Positions 9,963 through 17,781 of a DNA stretch of 64,000 bases are shown one piece after another; position 1 is the first letter of the stretch; each line of letters begins with the position of its first letter. A program made the position numbers and the translations under genes. The DNA is from Rhodanobacter sp. L36 (GTDB lineage Bacteria; Pseudomonadota; Gammaproteobacteria; Xanthomonadales; Rhodanobacteraceae), in assembly GCF_009765755.1 (NCBI RefSeq), contig NZ_LMUV01000002.1, positions 829,693 to 893,692 on the forward strand. Direction: 5' to 3'. Under the pieces are notes generated by a model that saw nothing but the letters and a program-made list of their open reading frames with translations, searched no databases and had not been told where the DNA came from.

Positions 9963-11395
9963 TGAAAACCTTCTTGAAAGTGGCCGCGATCAGTGCGGCC
10001 CTGGCCCTCGCCGGCTGTGCCAGCGTCGGCCCCGACTATCACGCGACGAAACTCGCCGCGCCGCAACTGCAGGGCCTCGACAACGCGCAGGAAAATCACG
10101 CGCCGTTCCAGGCCACGTGGTGGAAGCAGTTCAACGATCCGACGTTGAATGCGCTGATCCAGCGCGCCTCTGCGAACAATCTCGACCTGCGCATCGCCGT
10201 CGCGCGCCTGCACGAATCGCGCGCGATGCTCAGCGATGCGAAATCCGACCAGCTGCCGACCATCGACACCGACATCAACTACGCGCGCAGCCGCGAACAG
10301 CAACCGGGTTTCACCACGCAGCGCACCACGGTCACCAGTTACCAGGCCGGTTTCGATGCGTCATGGGAGCTCGATGTGTTCGGCGGCGTGCGTCGTTCGG
10401 TGGAAGCGGCCGGCGCCGATCTCGGCGCCAGCGAGGCATCGCTGCACAACGCCCAGGTGAGTTTGCTGGCGGAAGTCGCGCGCAATTATTTCGAACTGCG
10501 CGGCAGCCAGTTGCGGCTGGATATCGCCAATCGCAACATCGACAACCAGCGCCAGACCGTGCACCTCGCCGAAGTGCGCATGCAACTTGGCGCCGGTTCC
10601 GAACAGGATGTCGCCAGCGCGAAAGCGCAACTGAGTTCGGTGCAGGCGCAACTGCCGGTGCTGCAAACACAGGTGAGCGCCAGCACGTTCCGGCTCGCGG
10701 TGCTGCTGGGTCAGCGTCCGGGCGAACTCGACATCGACCTGTCGCCGAAGAGTTTCCAGCCGATCGCGGTGAACCTGCCGATCGGTGATGCCGGCGATGT
10801 GCTCGCGCGCCGTCCGGACATCCGCGTCGCCGAGCGTGAATACGCCGCGGCGAACGCGCGAATCGGCGTGGCCAAGGCGGATTTCTTTCCGCACATTTCG
10901 CTCGGCGGCTTCCTCGGTTTTCTCGCTGGGCGCGCGAATGATTTCGGCGGTGCATCCACGCGTGCGTGGTCGCTTACGCCAGGCATCAGCTGGAGCGGCC
11001 TGAACATCCAGCGCGTACGCGCCAACCTGCACGCGAGCGAAGCGCGCACGGATGCAGCGCAGGCGAATTATCAGCAAACCGTATTGCTGGCGATCGAGGA
11101 CATCGACAACGCAGTCACCGGCTTCAACCAGCAGCGCGTGCGCGTCGATCACCTGATCGACCAGAGCACGCAGAGTCAGCGCGCGGCGGATCTCGCGCGC
11201 GTGCGCTACCAGGAAGGCGAGACAGGCTTTCTCGAACTGCTCGATGCCGAGCGCACGCAGCTCTCCGCCGAAGACGATCTGGCGCAGGCCGAAGCGGGCA
11301 TCAACACGCGCGCCGTGGCGTTGTACAAGGCACTCGGCGGCGGCTGGCAGGCTTGCGGCGACGAGCATTGCAGCCAGTTGGCCGCGACGCCATGA
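9962..11395 (+). CDS. RND efflux outer-membrane factor (NodT/OprN family)
   Basis: Outer-membrane channel of 477 residues. Its ATG shares the last base of the pump's TGA, implying translational coupling. A lipoprotein signal is visible (ALALAGCAS, lipidated Cys at about residue 19). The two TolC-like halves each have long Ala/Gln-rich helices, and the conserved RRPDIRVAEREYAAANARIGVAKADFFP region starts near residue 282. The protein completes a self-contained tripartite pump with the adaptor and RND genes. Its C-terminal tail with two Cys (ACGDEHC) is unusual but not diagnostic. Confidence 0.93.
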   Translation: MKTFLKVAAISAALALAGCASVGPDYHATKLAAPQLQGLDNAQENHAPFQATWWKQFNDPTLNALIQRASANNLDLRIAVARLHESRAMLSDAKSDQLPTIDTDINYARSREQQPGFTTQRTTVTSYQAGFDASWELDVFGGVRRSVEAAGADLGASEASLHNAQVSLLAEVARNYFELRGSQLRLDIANRNIDNQRQTVHLAEVRMQLGAGSEQDVASAKAQLSSVQAQLPVLQTQVSASTFRLAVLLGQRPGELDIDLSPKSFQPIAVNLPIGDAGDVLARRPDIRVAEREYAAANARIGVAKADFFPHISLGGFLGFLAGRANDFGGASTRAWSLTPGISWSGLNIQRVRANLHASEARTDAAQANYQQTVLLAIEDIDNAVTGFNQQRVRVDHLIDQSTQSQRAADLARVRYQEGETGFLELLDAERTQLSAEDDLAQAEAGINTRAVALYKALGGGWQACGDEHCSQLAATP

Positions 11396-12156
11396 GCGCG
11401 GCGATCACGACCATCCGGCGACGTGGTGGCCGCTCGCTGGTCGTTGCGCCGCCGCTCGCGCAACAGATCGCGCTGGTCAGCGGCGCGAATCGCGGGTTGG
11501 GGCTGGAAGTGGTGCGCCAGCTTTCCGCCACCGGCATGACCGTGCTGCTCGGCGCGCGCGAATTCGCGGCTGGAGAGAAGTTGGCCAAGCAGTTTCGTCG
11601 CGACGGCGTGGACGTAGTGGCGGTGAAACTCGACGTTACCGTGCAAGCCGATATCGACGCGCTGTCGTCGTTGGTCGATCGCAACTATGGACGTCTGGAC
11701 GTCCTCGTCAACAACGCCGGCGCCAACTACGACGTGCGCGATCGCCCGTCATCGGCATCGATTGAATCGGTGCAGTCCGCGCTGGACACCAACCTGCTCG
11801 GCGCATGGCGATTGAGCGAGGCGATGTTGCCGCTCATGCGCCGCCACGGTTACGGCCGCGTGGTAAATGTTTCCAGCGGCTGCGGCTCGACCGCCGTGCA
11901 AACCGAGCAATGCCCGGCCTATCGCGTGTCCAAGGCGGCGCTGAACACGTACACCCGTTCGCTCGCCGCGGAACTCGCCGGCAGCGGCATTCTGGTCAAC
12001 GCGGTGTGCCCCGGCTGGGTCGCGACCGACATGGGCGGTCCGGGCGGGCGCCCGGTGAGCGAAGGCGCGGCAGGTATCGTGTGGGCCGCGTGCCTGCCCG
12101 AACACGTTGCGACGAACGGCGGATTTTTTCGCGATGGCGAACGCATCGCCTGGTAG
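11392..12156 (+). CDS. Short-chain dehydrogenase/reductase
   Basis: NAD(P)-dependent oxidoreductase of 254 residues. It has the Rossmann glycine motif SGANRGLG (residues 30-37), NNAG in the middle, and the catalytic pair YRVSK (about Y177/K181) preceded by the serine region VVNVSSGCGS. The start ATG overlaps the stop of the channel gene (ATGA), so it is translated as the fourth gene of the efflux operon. The sequence resembles carbonyl reductase-type SDRs. Placement suggests it modifies the toxic compound the pump exports or generates its inducer, as the MexS reductase relates to mexEF-oprN; the substrate is unknown. A 20-residue Arg-rich leader precedes the fold. Confidence 0.88.
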   Translation: MSAAITTIRRRGGRSLVVAPPLAQQIALVSGANRGLGLEVVRQLSATGMTVLLGAREFAAGEKLAKQFRRDGVDVVAVKLDVTVQADIDALSSLVDRNYGRLDVLVNNAGANYDVRDRPSSASIESVQSALDTNLLGAWRLSEAMLPLMRRHGYGRVVNVSSGCGSTAVQTEQCPAYRVSKAALNTYTRSLAAELAGSGILVNAVCPGWVATDMGGPGGRPVSEGAAGIVWAACLPEHVATNGGFFRDGERIAW

Positions 12157-12192
12157 ACGTCACCAAGGATCAGGCCTGCGTTTTATTCCGTC

Positions 12193-12212
12193 ATGCTGGC
12201 GAAGGCCAGCAT
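12193..12212. repeat. REP-like hairpin (copy 1)
   Basis: ATGCTGGC-GAAG-GCCAGCAT, an 8-bp perfect stem with a 4-base loop, flanked by GTC on the left and CCAG on the right. Read on the minus strand it shares the layout of the hairpins at 15767 and 15975 (GGAT...TTCGCC...ATGACG). It lies between convergent genes. Confidence 0.7.
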
Positions 12213-12258
12213 CCAGCATCACGCGGCCGCAACATGCCGACCTTTGCCGCAGAGCCAC

Positions 12259-13485
12259 TCAACGCGCCACGATCACCGCGAACCAGGTCCAGCCACGCAC
12301 GCGCTCGGCAATCAGCTTGGTGCAGGTGAGCATCGGTACCGCGAGCAGCGCACCCGGCACACCCCACAACCAGCCCCACACCAGCAGCCACAGCAGGATT
12401 GCGATCGGACTGAGCCGCATGCTGCGACCCTGGATCATCGGCGTGATCAGGTTGCCTTCCAGCACGGTGATGGCGGAGAACGTGATTGCCGGCAGGAACG
12501 CATGCAGCGACGCGTCATTCGCGTAGAGCATGCCGACCAGCGCGAGGATGATCGCGGTACTGATCGCACCGACATACGGAATGAAATTGGCGAACATCGC
12601 CACGGTGCCCCAGAGCAATGCATCGGGCATGTGGTAAAGCCACAGCATGCCTGCGGTGAGCGCGCCCAGGCTCGCGTTGATCAGCAACGCGGTCAGCAGG
12701 TAGCGCGACACTTCGGTCTGGATGCCGCGCACGATCGCCACCGCATGCCGCTTGTACGCAAACCCCGGCGTGATCTCGACCAGTCGTCGCAACATCGAGT
12801 CGCCGAACATCAGGAAGAAAAACACCAGCAGCATCACGCTGAGAATGCCGGCGAGAATTTTCGGCGCAGTGGAAACGATGTCCCACGCACTGATCGCCAT
12901 GCTCGTCGGCGCGGGTGCGACAACGGCGCTGTGGCCATTGCTTTGCGCGTTCACCAGACTCTGCGTTGCGCGGTTGGCCGCTTCGAGCGGCTTGGTCATG
13001 CTTTTCAGTTTCGGCACCAGCGTCTTGATCGCCGCGGGTGCGCCATGGAACCAGCCAATCGCCGGCTGCGCCAGCGCGCTGATGCCGCCGGCGATGCCGA
13101 CGATCAACGCGATCATCAGCACACTGGCGCTCAACCATCGCGGCAAATGCAATCGCGCGCCGGCAGCAACCACCGGGTTCAGCGCGAGCCCGAGAAACGC
13201 GGCCAGCACCAGCGGAATCAGCAATGACTTGGTCAGCGTGACGGTATACATCAGCGCCAGAAACAACAGCACGTTCAACAGCACGCGCACCGCGCGCAGA
13301 TGACGGCGCATCCCGCGCGTGGTGTGGAACGCGCGCATCGTCTTGCGCTGGGTCGAATGCGTGGCGTTGGTATTGCTTTCTATTTCTATTTCAACTTCGA
13401 CATCGACGTCGTCCTCGCGCGTCGATTCGTCGGGATCGAGCATCTCGCTCGGCGGAATCGCGCGTGTTTCGCCCTCGGCGCTCAC
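12259..13485 (-). CDS. AI-2E family transporter (PerM/TqsA-like)
   Basis: Polytopic membrane protein of 408 residues with seven to eight hydrophobic segments and the family signature near the C-terminus (MFANFIPYVGAISTAI, then VLEGNLITPMIQGRSMRL). The first 45 residues are a charged, acidic tail (DVDVEVEIEIE) before the membrane domain. It begins with GTG overlapping the stop of the upstream small gene, so it closes the YqjD/E/K-like operon. Family members export autoinducer-2 or, in extremophiles, exchange Na+/H+; the role here is not determined. Confidence 0.88.
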   Translation of the reverse strand: MSAEGETRAIPPSEMLDPDESTREDDVDVEVEIEIESNTNATHSTQRKTMRAFHTTRGMRRHLRAVRVLLNVLLFLALMYTVTLTKSLLIPLVLAAFLGLALNPVVAAGARLHLPRWLSASVLMIALIVGIAGGISALAQPAIGWFHGAPAAIKTLVPKLKSMTKPLEAANRATQSLVNAQSNGHSAVVAPAPTSMAISAWDIVSTAPKILAGILSVMLLVFFFLMFGDSMLRRLVEITPGFAYKRHAVAIVRGIQTEVSRYLLTALLINASLGALTAGMLWLYHMPDALLWGTVAMFANFIPYVGAISTAIILALVGMLYANDASLHAFLPAITFSAITVLEGNLITPMIQGRSMRLSPIAILLWLLVWGWLWGVPGALLAVPMLTCTKLIAERVRGWTWFAVIVAR

Positions 13486-13841
13486 GGCGCGTCGATATCG
13501 GCGAGTGGATCGGTTCTGCCCAAATCATCCGCTTCCGCGCGACGTTCGAATTCGCGTCCGGCGAACACACTTGGGCCGAGCTCGGCAACCAGCTTGGTGC
13601 CGTAAGCCACCGCTTCCGCCAGACCGCCGCCGAGCAGTGAACCCAGGCCCGGGATGCGCAGTGGATGCACGTTGAGTTTGCCAAGAACGAACCCGGCGCC
13701 CGCCGCCGCACCCACGGTGGTGAGCGGATGCGCGTGGCCCCGTGCCAGCAACGCCGCGGTCGGGGTGCTCAGTTCATGCCGCGCGAGCGCCATGCGTGCC
13801 TGCGCCGCCTTTACCTTGCCGATGCGATCGAAAATGCTCAT
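13482..13841 (-). CDS. Hypothetical protein, YqjK-like position
   Basis: 119-residue protein with a good ribosome site (GGAG). The N-terminal half is helical and Ala/Arg-rich (VKAAQARMALARHELSTPTAALLARG). A Gly-rich hydrophobic stretch follows (TTVGAAAGAGFVLGKL, about 42-57) that could be a membrane segment, with a second Gly-rich patch (GLGSLLGGGLAEAVAYGTK). It sits after the YqjD- and YqjE-like genes, where enterobacteria carry yqjK, and its stop overlaps the AI-2E gene. I do not recognise a family by sequence; the positional analogy is the only clue. Confidence 0.7.
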   Translation of the reverse strand: MSIFDRIGKVKAAQARMALARHELSTPTAALLARGHAHPLTTVGAAAGAGFVLGKLNVHPLRIPGLGSLLGGGLAEAVAYGTKLVAELGPSVFAGREFERRAEADDLGRTDPLADIDAP

Positions 13842-14317
13842 GGCGTTCTCCGCTCCACGTCGTCGACGGCGCGGCTGATGGCAATGTTGCGATCAGCCTT
13901 TCGCACCGTGTCGCGCATCATCGCACTCCATTCGCCACGCGTCGCCGGCAAGCTCATCCAGTGCATACAGCGACGGAACAAAAGAATCGCGCCAAGCAGA
14001 AAAAGTATCTGCAACACGCACAGTGCCAGCAGCGCCAGCAGCCACGAACCGAGCCACTTCGCGAGCAGCATGCCGATCAACGCGAGCACGCTCAGCCCGA
14101 GTCCGACGCCGGCCACAGTGGCAGCAAGGCCGGCCAGCAGCATCCACGAAACCGCGCTGCGCGCGAGGCCCATTTCCGCAGCGAGCAGATGCAGCTGCGC
14201 ACCGAACAATTGCTTGAATGCGCGTCCGAATCGCGCGATGTCGTCCAGCAGCCCAGACGACAACGGCGCCGGATCCGGCGCCGTTGTCGTCTGGGGTGGT
14301 ACGTCCTGGTTGTCCAT
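13838..14317 (-). CDS. Phage holin-family / YqjE-like membrane protein
   Basis: 159-residue protein with two long hydrophobic segments (LLAGLAATVAGVGLGLSVLA and LLALLALCVLQILFLLGAIL) after a soluble N-terminal helix, the layout of YqjE/DUF1469 or holin-superfamily proteins. The ATG at 14317 is preferred because GGGGGA lies seven bases upstream; an in-frame TTG overlapping the previous stop also exists. Second gene of the DUF883-YqjE-YqjK-like operon, and its stop overlaps the next start. Function unknown; the enterobacterial homologues are stationary-phase inner-membrane proteins. Confidence 0.78.
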   Translation of the reverse strand: MDNQDVPPQTTTAPDPAPLSSGLLDDIARFGRAFKQLFGAQLHLLAAEMGLARSAVSWMLLAGLAATVAGVGLGLSVLALIGMLLAKWLGSWLLALLALCVLQILFLLGAILLFRRCMHWMSLPATRGEWSAMMRDTVRKADRNIAISRAVDDVERRTP

Positions 14318-14340
14318 TGCATCCCCCGCCGTCGAACGAT

Positions 14341-14703
14341 TCAACGACGAAGGATACGACCGATCAACCAGCCAGCACCGAGCGCGATGGCGACCGATTG
14401 CACCGGCTTTTCGCGCACGTATTCACGTGCCGTCTCGAGCCATGCATCGGCGCGATCCATCGTTTCGTCATACACCTCGCGTCCGCGATCACTCAATTCG
14501 GCTGCTTTGTCGGCAGCGCGATTGGCGGTGTCGGCTGCCTTGTCGGTCGCGCTATGCAGGGTGGATTCGACCTGATCCGCGGCGCGTTCCACCGCGTCCT
14601 TGGTGCTCGACACCACGTTTGACGTTGCCTGCTTGACGCGCTCGGCACTCTCGTCAATGCGGTTGCCATTGACCGACTCGGGGTGTTGTACCTGCTTGTT
14701 CAT
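14341..14703 (-). CDS. DUF883 family protein (YqjD/ElaB-like)
   Basis: 120-residue protein with long amphipathic helices rich in Ala, Asp and Lys (KDAVERAADQVESTLHSATD, then KAADTANRAADKAAELSDRG) followed by one C-terminal membrane segment (VQSVAIALGAGWLIGRILRR), typical of DUF883. In E. coli YqjD and ElaB anchor stationary-phase ribosomes to the inner membrane through such a tail. First gene of the small operon leading to the AI-2E transporter. The ribosome site CGGAGC supports the start. Confidence 0.85.
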   Translation of the reverse strand: MNKQVQHPESVNGNRIDESAERVKQATSNVVSSTKDAVERAADQVESTLHSATDKAADTANRAADKAAELSDRGREVYDETMDRADAWLETAREYVREKPVQSVAIALGAGWLIGRILRR

Positions 14704-14768
14704 TGCAATGCTCCGTGGAAACGTAGTGGGTCGTGTTGTCGCGAGTTCCGCTTCTTATCCTGACCGAC

Positions 14769-14924
14769 TTATCTGGCGCGACGGAAGAACGCAATCACGG
14801 CCAGGATCAGGAAGATGACGAAAAGAATCTTCGCGATGCCTGCGGCGGCGCCGGCGATGCCGCCGAAACCCAGCACGGCAGCGATGATGGCGATGACCAG
14901 AAAAACCAGCGCGTAATGCAGCAT
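14769..14924 (-). CDS. DUF1328 small membrane protein (YtjA family)
   Basis: Two-segment membrane protein of 51 residues: [20 protein letters not shown], a short Gly/Ala turn, then a second hydrophobic helix ending FFRRAR. Size and sequence match DUF1328/YtjA. GAGG lies upstream of the ATG at 14924; the longer frame to 14981 has no ribosome site. Family function unknown; members are often induced by envelope or osmotic stress, which suits the neighbouring YqjD/E cluster. Confidence 0.88.
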   Translation of the reverse strand: MLHYALVFLVIAIIAAVLGFGGIAGAAAGIAKILFVIFLILAVIAFFRRAR

Positions 14925-15049
14925 GACGATGTCCTCATGAATGGAAGTAAGCTGTCGGCCCGACAAGGGCCGTGCCGTCATTCATCCATAGCGCCCGCCA
15001 TGCGCATGTGAAGATCGCCCGCGCAGTTCTGCACGCGGTGCCCACTTGT

Positions 15050-15673
15050 TCAGCTTTTAACCACCGGATTGAGGCTATACCGACCGACGAGTTCAGCTTC
15101 GGCCAACACGTGCCCGACCATCGCTGCTCGCAGCTCGGCTAGTGAAAAACCTTTCACCAACGGCAGCGACTCCACATCGAGCGCGTACACCTTGAAGTGA
15201 TAATGATGCATGCGCGCATCGTTCCACGGCGGACATGGACCGTCGTAGCCGAGGTACTCGCCACTCATGTCCTTGTCGCCGGCGAACCAGCCGGTGAAGC
15301 TGTTGACGCCCTGCACGCTGCCGGGCGGGCCGAACGGATCGCGCTTGCCGCGCGGCGTGACTTCATCGCTGCACGCGCCGGCCGACAACTCCACACACTC
15401 GAGCGGAATATTCGCCATCAGCCAATGCGAAAACTCCACCCTCGGTAAATCCGCCGGCACCGTGCGACCGGGCTGGTTGACGTCGTCACCCACGCTCGGC
15501 ACGTCGTTATCGATGCACGTGAGCGCAAACGACCGCGTTACCGACGGCGCGTTGCTCCATGCCAAGTGCGGACTGCGGTTATCCGACAACGCAAACGGCT
15601 CGGCTTTCTTCCCGAACGCAAACTCTGCCGGAATGGACTGATCATTCTCGAAACTGTCGCTGCGTAGTTGCAT
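15050..15673 (-). CDS. YbhB/YbcL family (PEBP-like) protein
   Basis: Phosphatidylethanolamine-binding/Raf-kinase-inhibitor-like fold of 207 residues. Conserved ligand-pocket pieces are present: SPHLAWSNAP near the N-terminus, TCIDNDVPSVGDDVNQPG, FSHWLMANIP, YLGYDGPCPPWNDARMHHYHF and YALDVESLPL. AGGGA lies upstream of the ATG. No signal peptide is visible, so it should be cytoplasmic. The biochemical role of bacterial members is unsettled. It stands alone, with repeat DNA upstream. Confidence 0.88.
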   Translation of the reverse strand: MQLRSDSFENDQSIPAEFAFGKKAEPFALSDNRSPHLAWSNAPSVTRSFALTCIDNDVPSVGDDVNQPGRTVPADLPRVEFSHWLMANIPLECVELSAGACSDEVTPRGKRDPFGPPGSVQGVNSFTGWFAGDKDMSGEYLGYDGPCPPWNDARMHHYHFKVYALDVESLPLVKGFSLAELRAAMVGHVLAEAELVGRYSLNPVVKS

Positions 15674-15766
15674 GGTGGTTCCCTGATGGTGATCGGATGA
15701 GTGTCGCGCACTACGTCGCTACTGTGGCTGACTGTCGCCAAGTGACCAGCTTCGTTGCCGAAATGC

Positions 15767-15786
15767 ATTCCGGCCTTCGCCGGAAT
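15767..15786. repeat. REP-like hairpin (copy 2)
   Basis: ATTCCGGC-CTTC-GCCGGAAT, an 8-bp perfect stem followed by GACG. Nearly the same as the copy 200 bp further on; a dispersed extragenic palindrome common in this bacterial group. Confidence 0.8.
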
Positions 15787-15974
15787 GACGAGCAAAGACG
15801 CGTTCCGTCACCTCAACTCGTTACCCATATCTCCAAGCGGCCATTCCCCGCAAGCCGGAGAAGCGTCTCGACGGCGAAGCTGGTCATCCAGTTTGACAAC
15901 GAAACTGCGCTCACTTGCGAGAAAGTAAACACGAGCTGACGCCGAGTCGTAGCCGCGTTCCAACGCGTGGGTGG

Positions 15975-15994
15975 ATTCCGGCTTTCGCCGGAAT
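15975..15994. repeat. REP-like hairpin (copy 3)
   Basis: ATTCCGGC-TTTC-GCCGGAAT, preceded by GTGG and followed by GACGG. Same orientation as copy 2. Confidence 0.8.
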
Positions 15995-16076
15995 GACGGA
16001 ATATTTCGAAAGCCGGATTGCCGATGCCAACCCCATCGACATGACACCCGCTCACAGCAACCGCTCGTCTCTCGAA

Positions 16077-17648
16077 CTACTTCCCCGCCGCGGCCACCAG
16101 CTTCTCCACCTCGCTCCAAGGCGTCGGGCCTTCGTGCATCGCGAACACCGTGTCCACTTTCAAATGTTCGCGTTGCACCGCCTGCACGACTTCGTGCATC
16201 AGCTGCAGGTCGTACAGCGTGTGATCGGGATTGATCGCCAGCGTGTCGCTCGCATACAACAGCCGGTGCTGCGGGAAATAAACCATGTACTGCCGCTCGG
16301 TGGATGCGCCGCGCAGCGGATACGCGACCACGCGATTTGCCCCACGTCCCATTTCCAGCCGACCCGATACCGTGCGCCATTGCGCCGGCATCGGACTGAT
16401 CTGCAGCGCATCCGGATGCAGCCGGTGCGGTGCGGCAATCAGCTTCGCCAGCAACGGCCGGTTGAGGTCGAGTGCATAGACGGTGACGCCTTCGGCGACG
16501 GCCTCGCGCACGCCGGCGATGTGCGGCCATGAATCCGATGTAGTGAGCACGCCGAGCAAGGGCGCGCCGGGAAATTCGCTGCGCGCCTTGTCGAACACCG
16601 CCTTGGCGTACGACGGTGCGATCGGCGCTTCCAGCACCAGCACGCCATTCTGCTGACGGATCAGCGTGGCGTTCCATGCACCGCGATACAACTCGACGCC
16701 CGGCGCCAGTTCGATTTTCTTCTTGCCGTTGAACGGGCGATCCCAGCCCGGCGATTGCATGCTCGCGTGCGCCGCCTTTTCATCCATCGCGAAATTCTTG
16801 TCGTCCAGCGGCGCGTTGAAAATCGCGTCGAGCACCTGGCTGGATTTCCACGCCACGCCATTGCGCACTTCGACCTGATTGGTCGGATACACCACGCCAT
16901 GGAACAGATGCCAGTTGTCGAAATACACACGCTGATCGACGTCACCCCACGCGAACCAGAAATCACGAAATGCCGCAGTCCGTTCCAGCGCGTCGGGCAG
17001 GTGATTGAAGGCGTTGATCAGCACGCGCACCGGTTGTCCGTTCCAGCGAAATTCCAGCGCACTGTGCGGCGTGGAGCGCAGCCATCCGTCGTTCGCGTAG
17101 TGCAGATCCGGCGCTGCCGCCGCGGTGAGCAACAAGCGTTCGGGTGCGAGCGACAGCGTGGCGCGCAGGTCGTCGAGATCGGATGCCGAACACGGCGCAT
17201 CGCCCTGTTTGCCGTGATACACGCCGCCCTGGCTCGTGGCGATCAAGGTGACGTCGCCTTCGGCCTGATGCGGATCGGATTCCGGCCACACCGCGTGGTT
17301 GTGTTCGAGCAAGCGGCCCTTGTCGAAATCCACCGTGAGCTGATCGCGTTCGTAGCTGGTGATGAAAGGCGCCTGTCGATACGACTGTTCGGTGAGCGCG
17401 GTGTGGCCGATCACGTCGAGTTGCACGTCGTGGATGCCGGCCAGTTTTTCGCGACCGCCCATCGCCTGAAGTGCGAGGTCGAGGCACGCGTGCGCATCGA
17501 TGCCTTCGCACCCCGGATGTGTCGTGCTGCCCATACTCGAACCATCCGCGCCCGCAACAGGTCGTGGTGTTGCGAGCGCAGCGGTCGCGCCGAGCGTGGC
17601 GAGCATCGCGATCGAAAAAGTGCCACACCAACGCGCGCGCTTGTTCAT
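16077..17648 (-). CDS. Secreted metallo-beta-lactamase-fold-like protein, degenerate
   Basis: 523-residue protein with a signal peptide ending around ALA-TP (residues 25-27). The N-terminal half resembles an outer-membrane-type sensor (DLALQAMGGREKLAGIHDVQLDVIG). The C-terminal third follows a metallo-beta-lactamase fold (LVLEAPIAPSYAKAV, VLTTSDSWPHIAGVREAV, YASDTL, FAMHEGPTPW). The usual HxHxDH zinc motif is replaced by SDSWPH, so only the last His of that motif survives, while the later Asp and His are kept. It may be a non-catalytic or altered-metal member. It is divergent from the AAA ATPase gene 133 bp away. Specific function unknown. Confidence 0.75.
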   Translation of the reverse strand: MNKRARWCGTFSIAMLATLGATAALATPRPVAGADGSSMGSTTHPGCEGIDAHACLDLALQAMGGREKLAGIHDVQLDVIGHTALTEQSYRQAPFITSYERDQLTVDFDKGRLLEHNHAVWPESDPHQAEGDVTLIATSQGGVYHGKQGDAPCSASDLDDLRATLSLAPERLLLTAAAAPDLHYANDGWLRSTPHSALEFRWNGQPVRVLINAFNHLPDALERTAAFRDFWFAWGDVDQRVYFDNWHLFHGVVYPTNQVEVRNGVAWKSSQVLDAIFNAPLDDKNFAMDEKAAHASMQSPGWDRPFNGKKKIELAPGVELYRGAWNATLIRQQNGVLVLEAPIAPSYAKAVFDKARSEFPGAPLLGVLTTSDSWPHIAGVREAVAEGVTVYALDLNRPLLAKLIAAPHRLHPDALQISPMPAQWRTVSGRLEMGRGANRVVAYPLRGASTERQYMVYFPQHRLLYASDTLAINPDHTLYDLQLMHEVVQAVQREHLKVDTVFAMHEGPTPWSEVEKLVAAAGK

Positions 17649-17781
17649 GACATCTCACTGAGCGGGGGGAGCACGCAGCCTAGGCGGTCCGCTGTGCAGC
17701 GCCGCATGAGAGAAGTCATGCCCTGCGGAAAGTCATGCCCGCGTCACTCTGCTAAGGTGCGCGCGCAAGCACGGGGAACCC

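Larger units (their letters stand above)
15674..16076. other. Intergenic region with two REP-like hairpins
   Basis: About 400 bp between two genes on the minus strand. The only recognisable content is the pair of ATTCCGGC hairpins annotated separately; open frames across it are not convincing genes. Confidence 0.6.
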
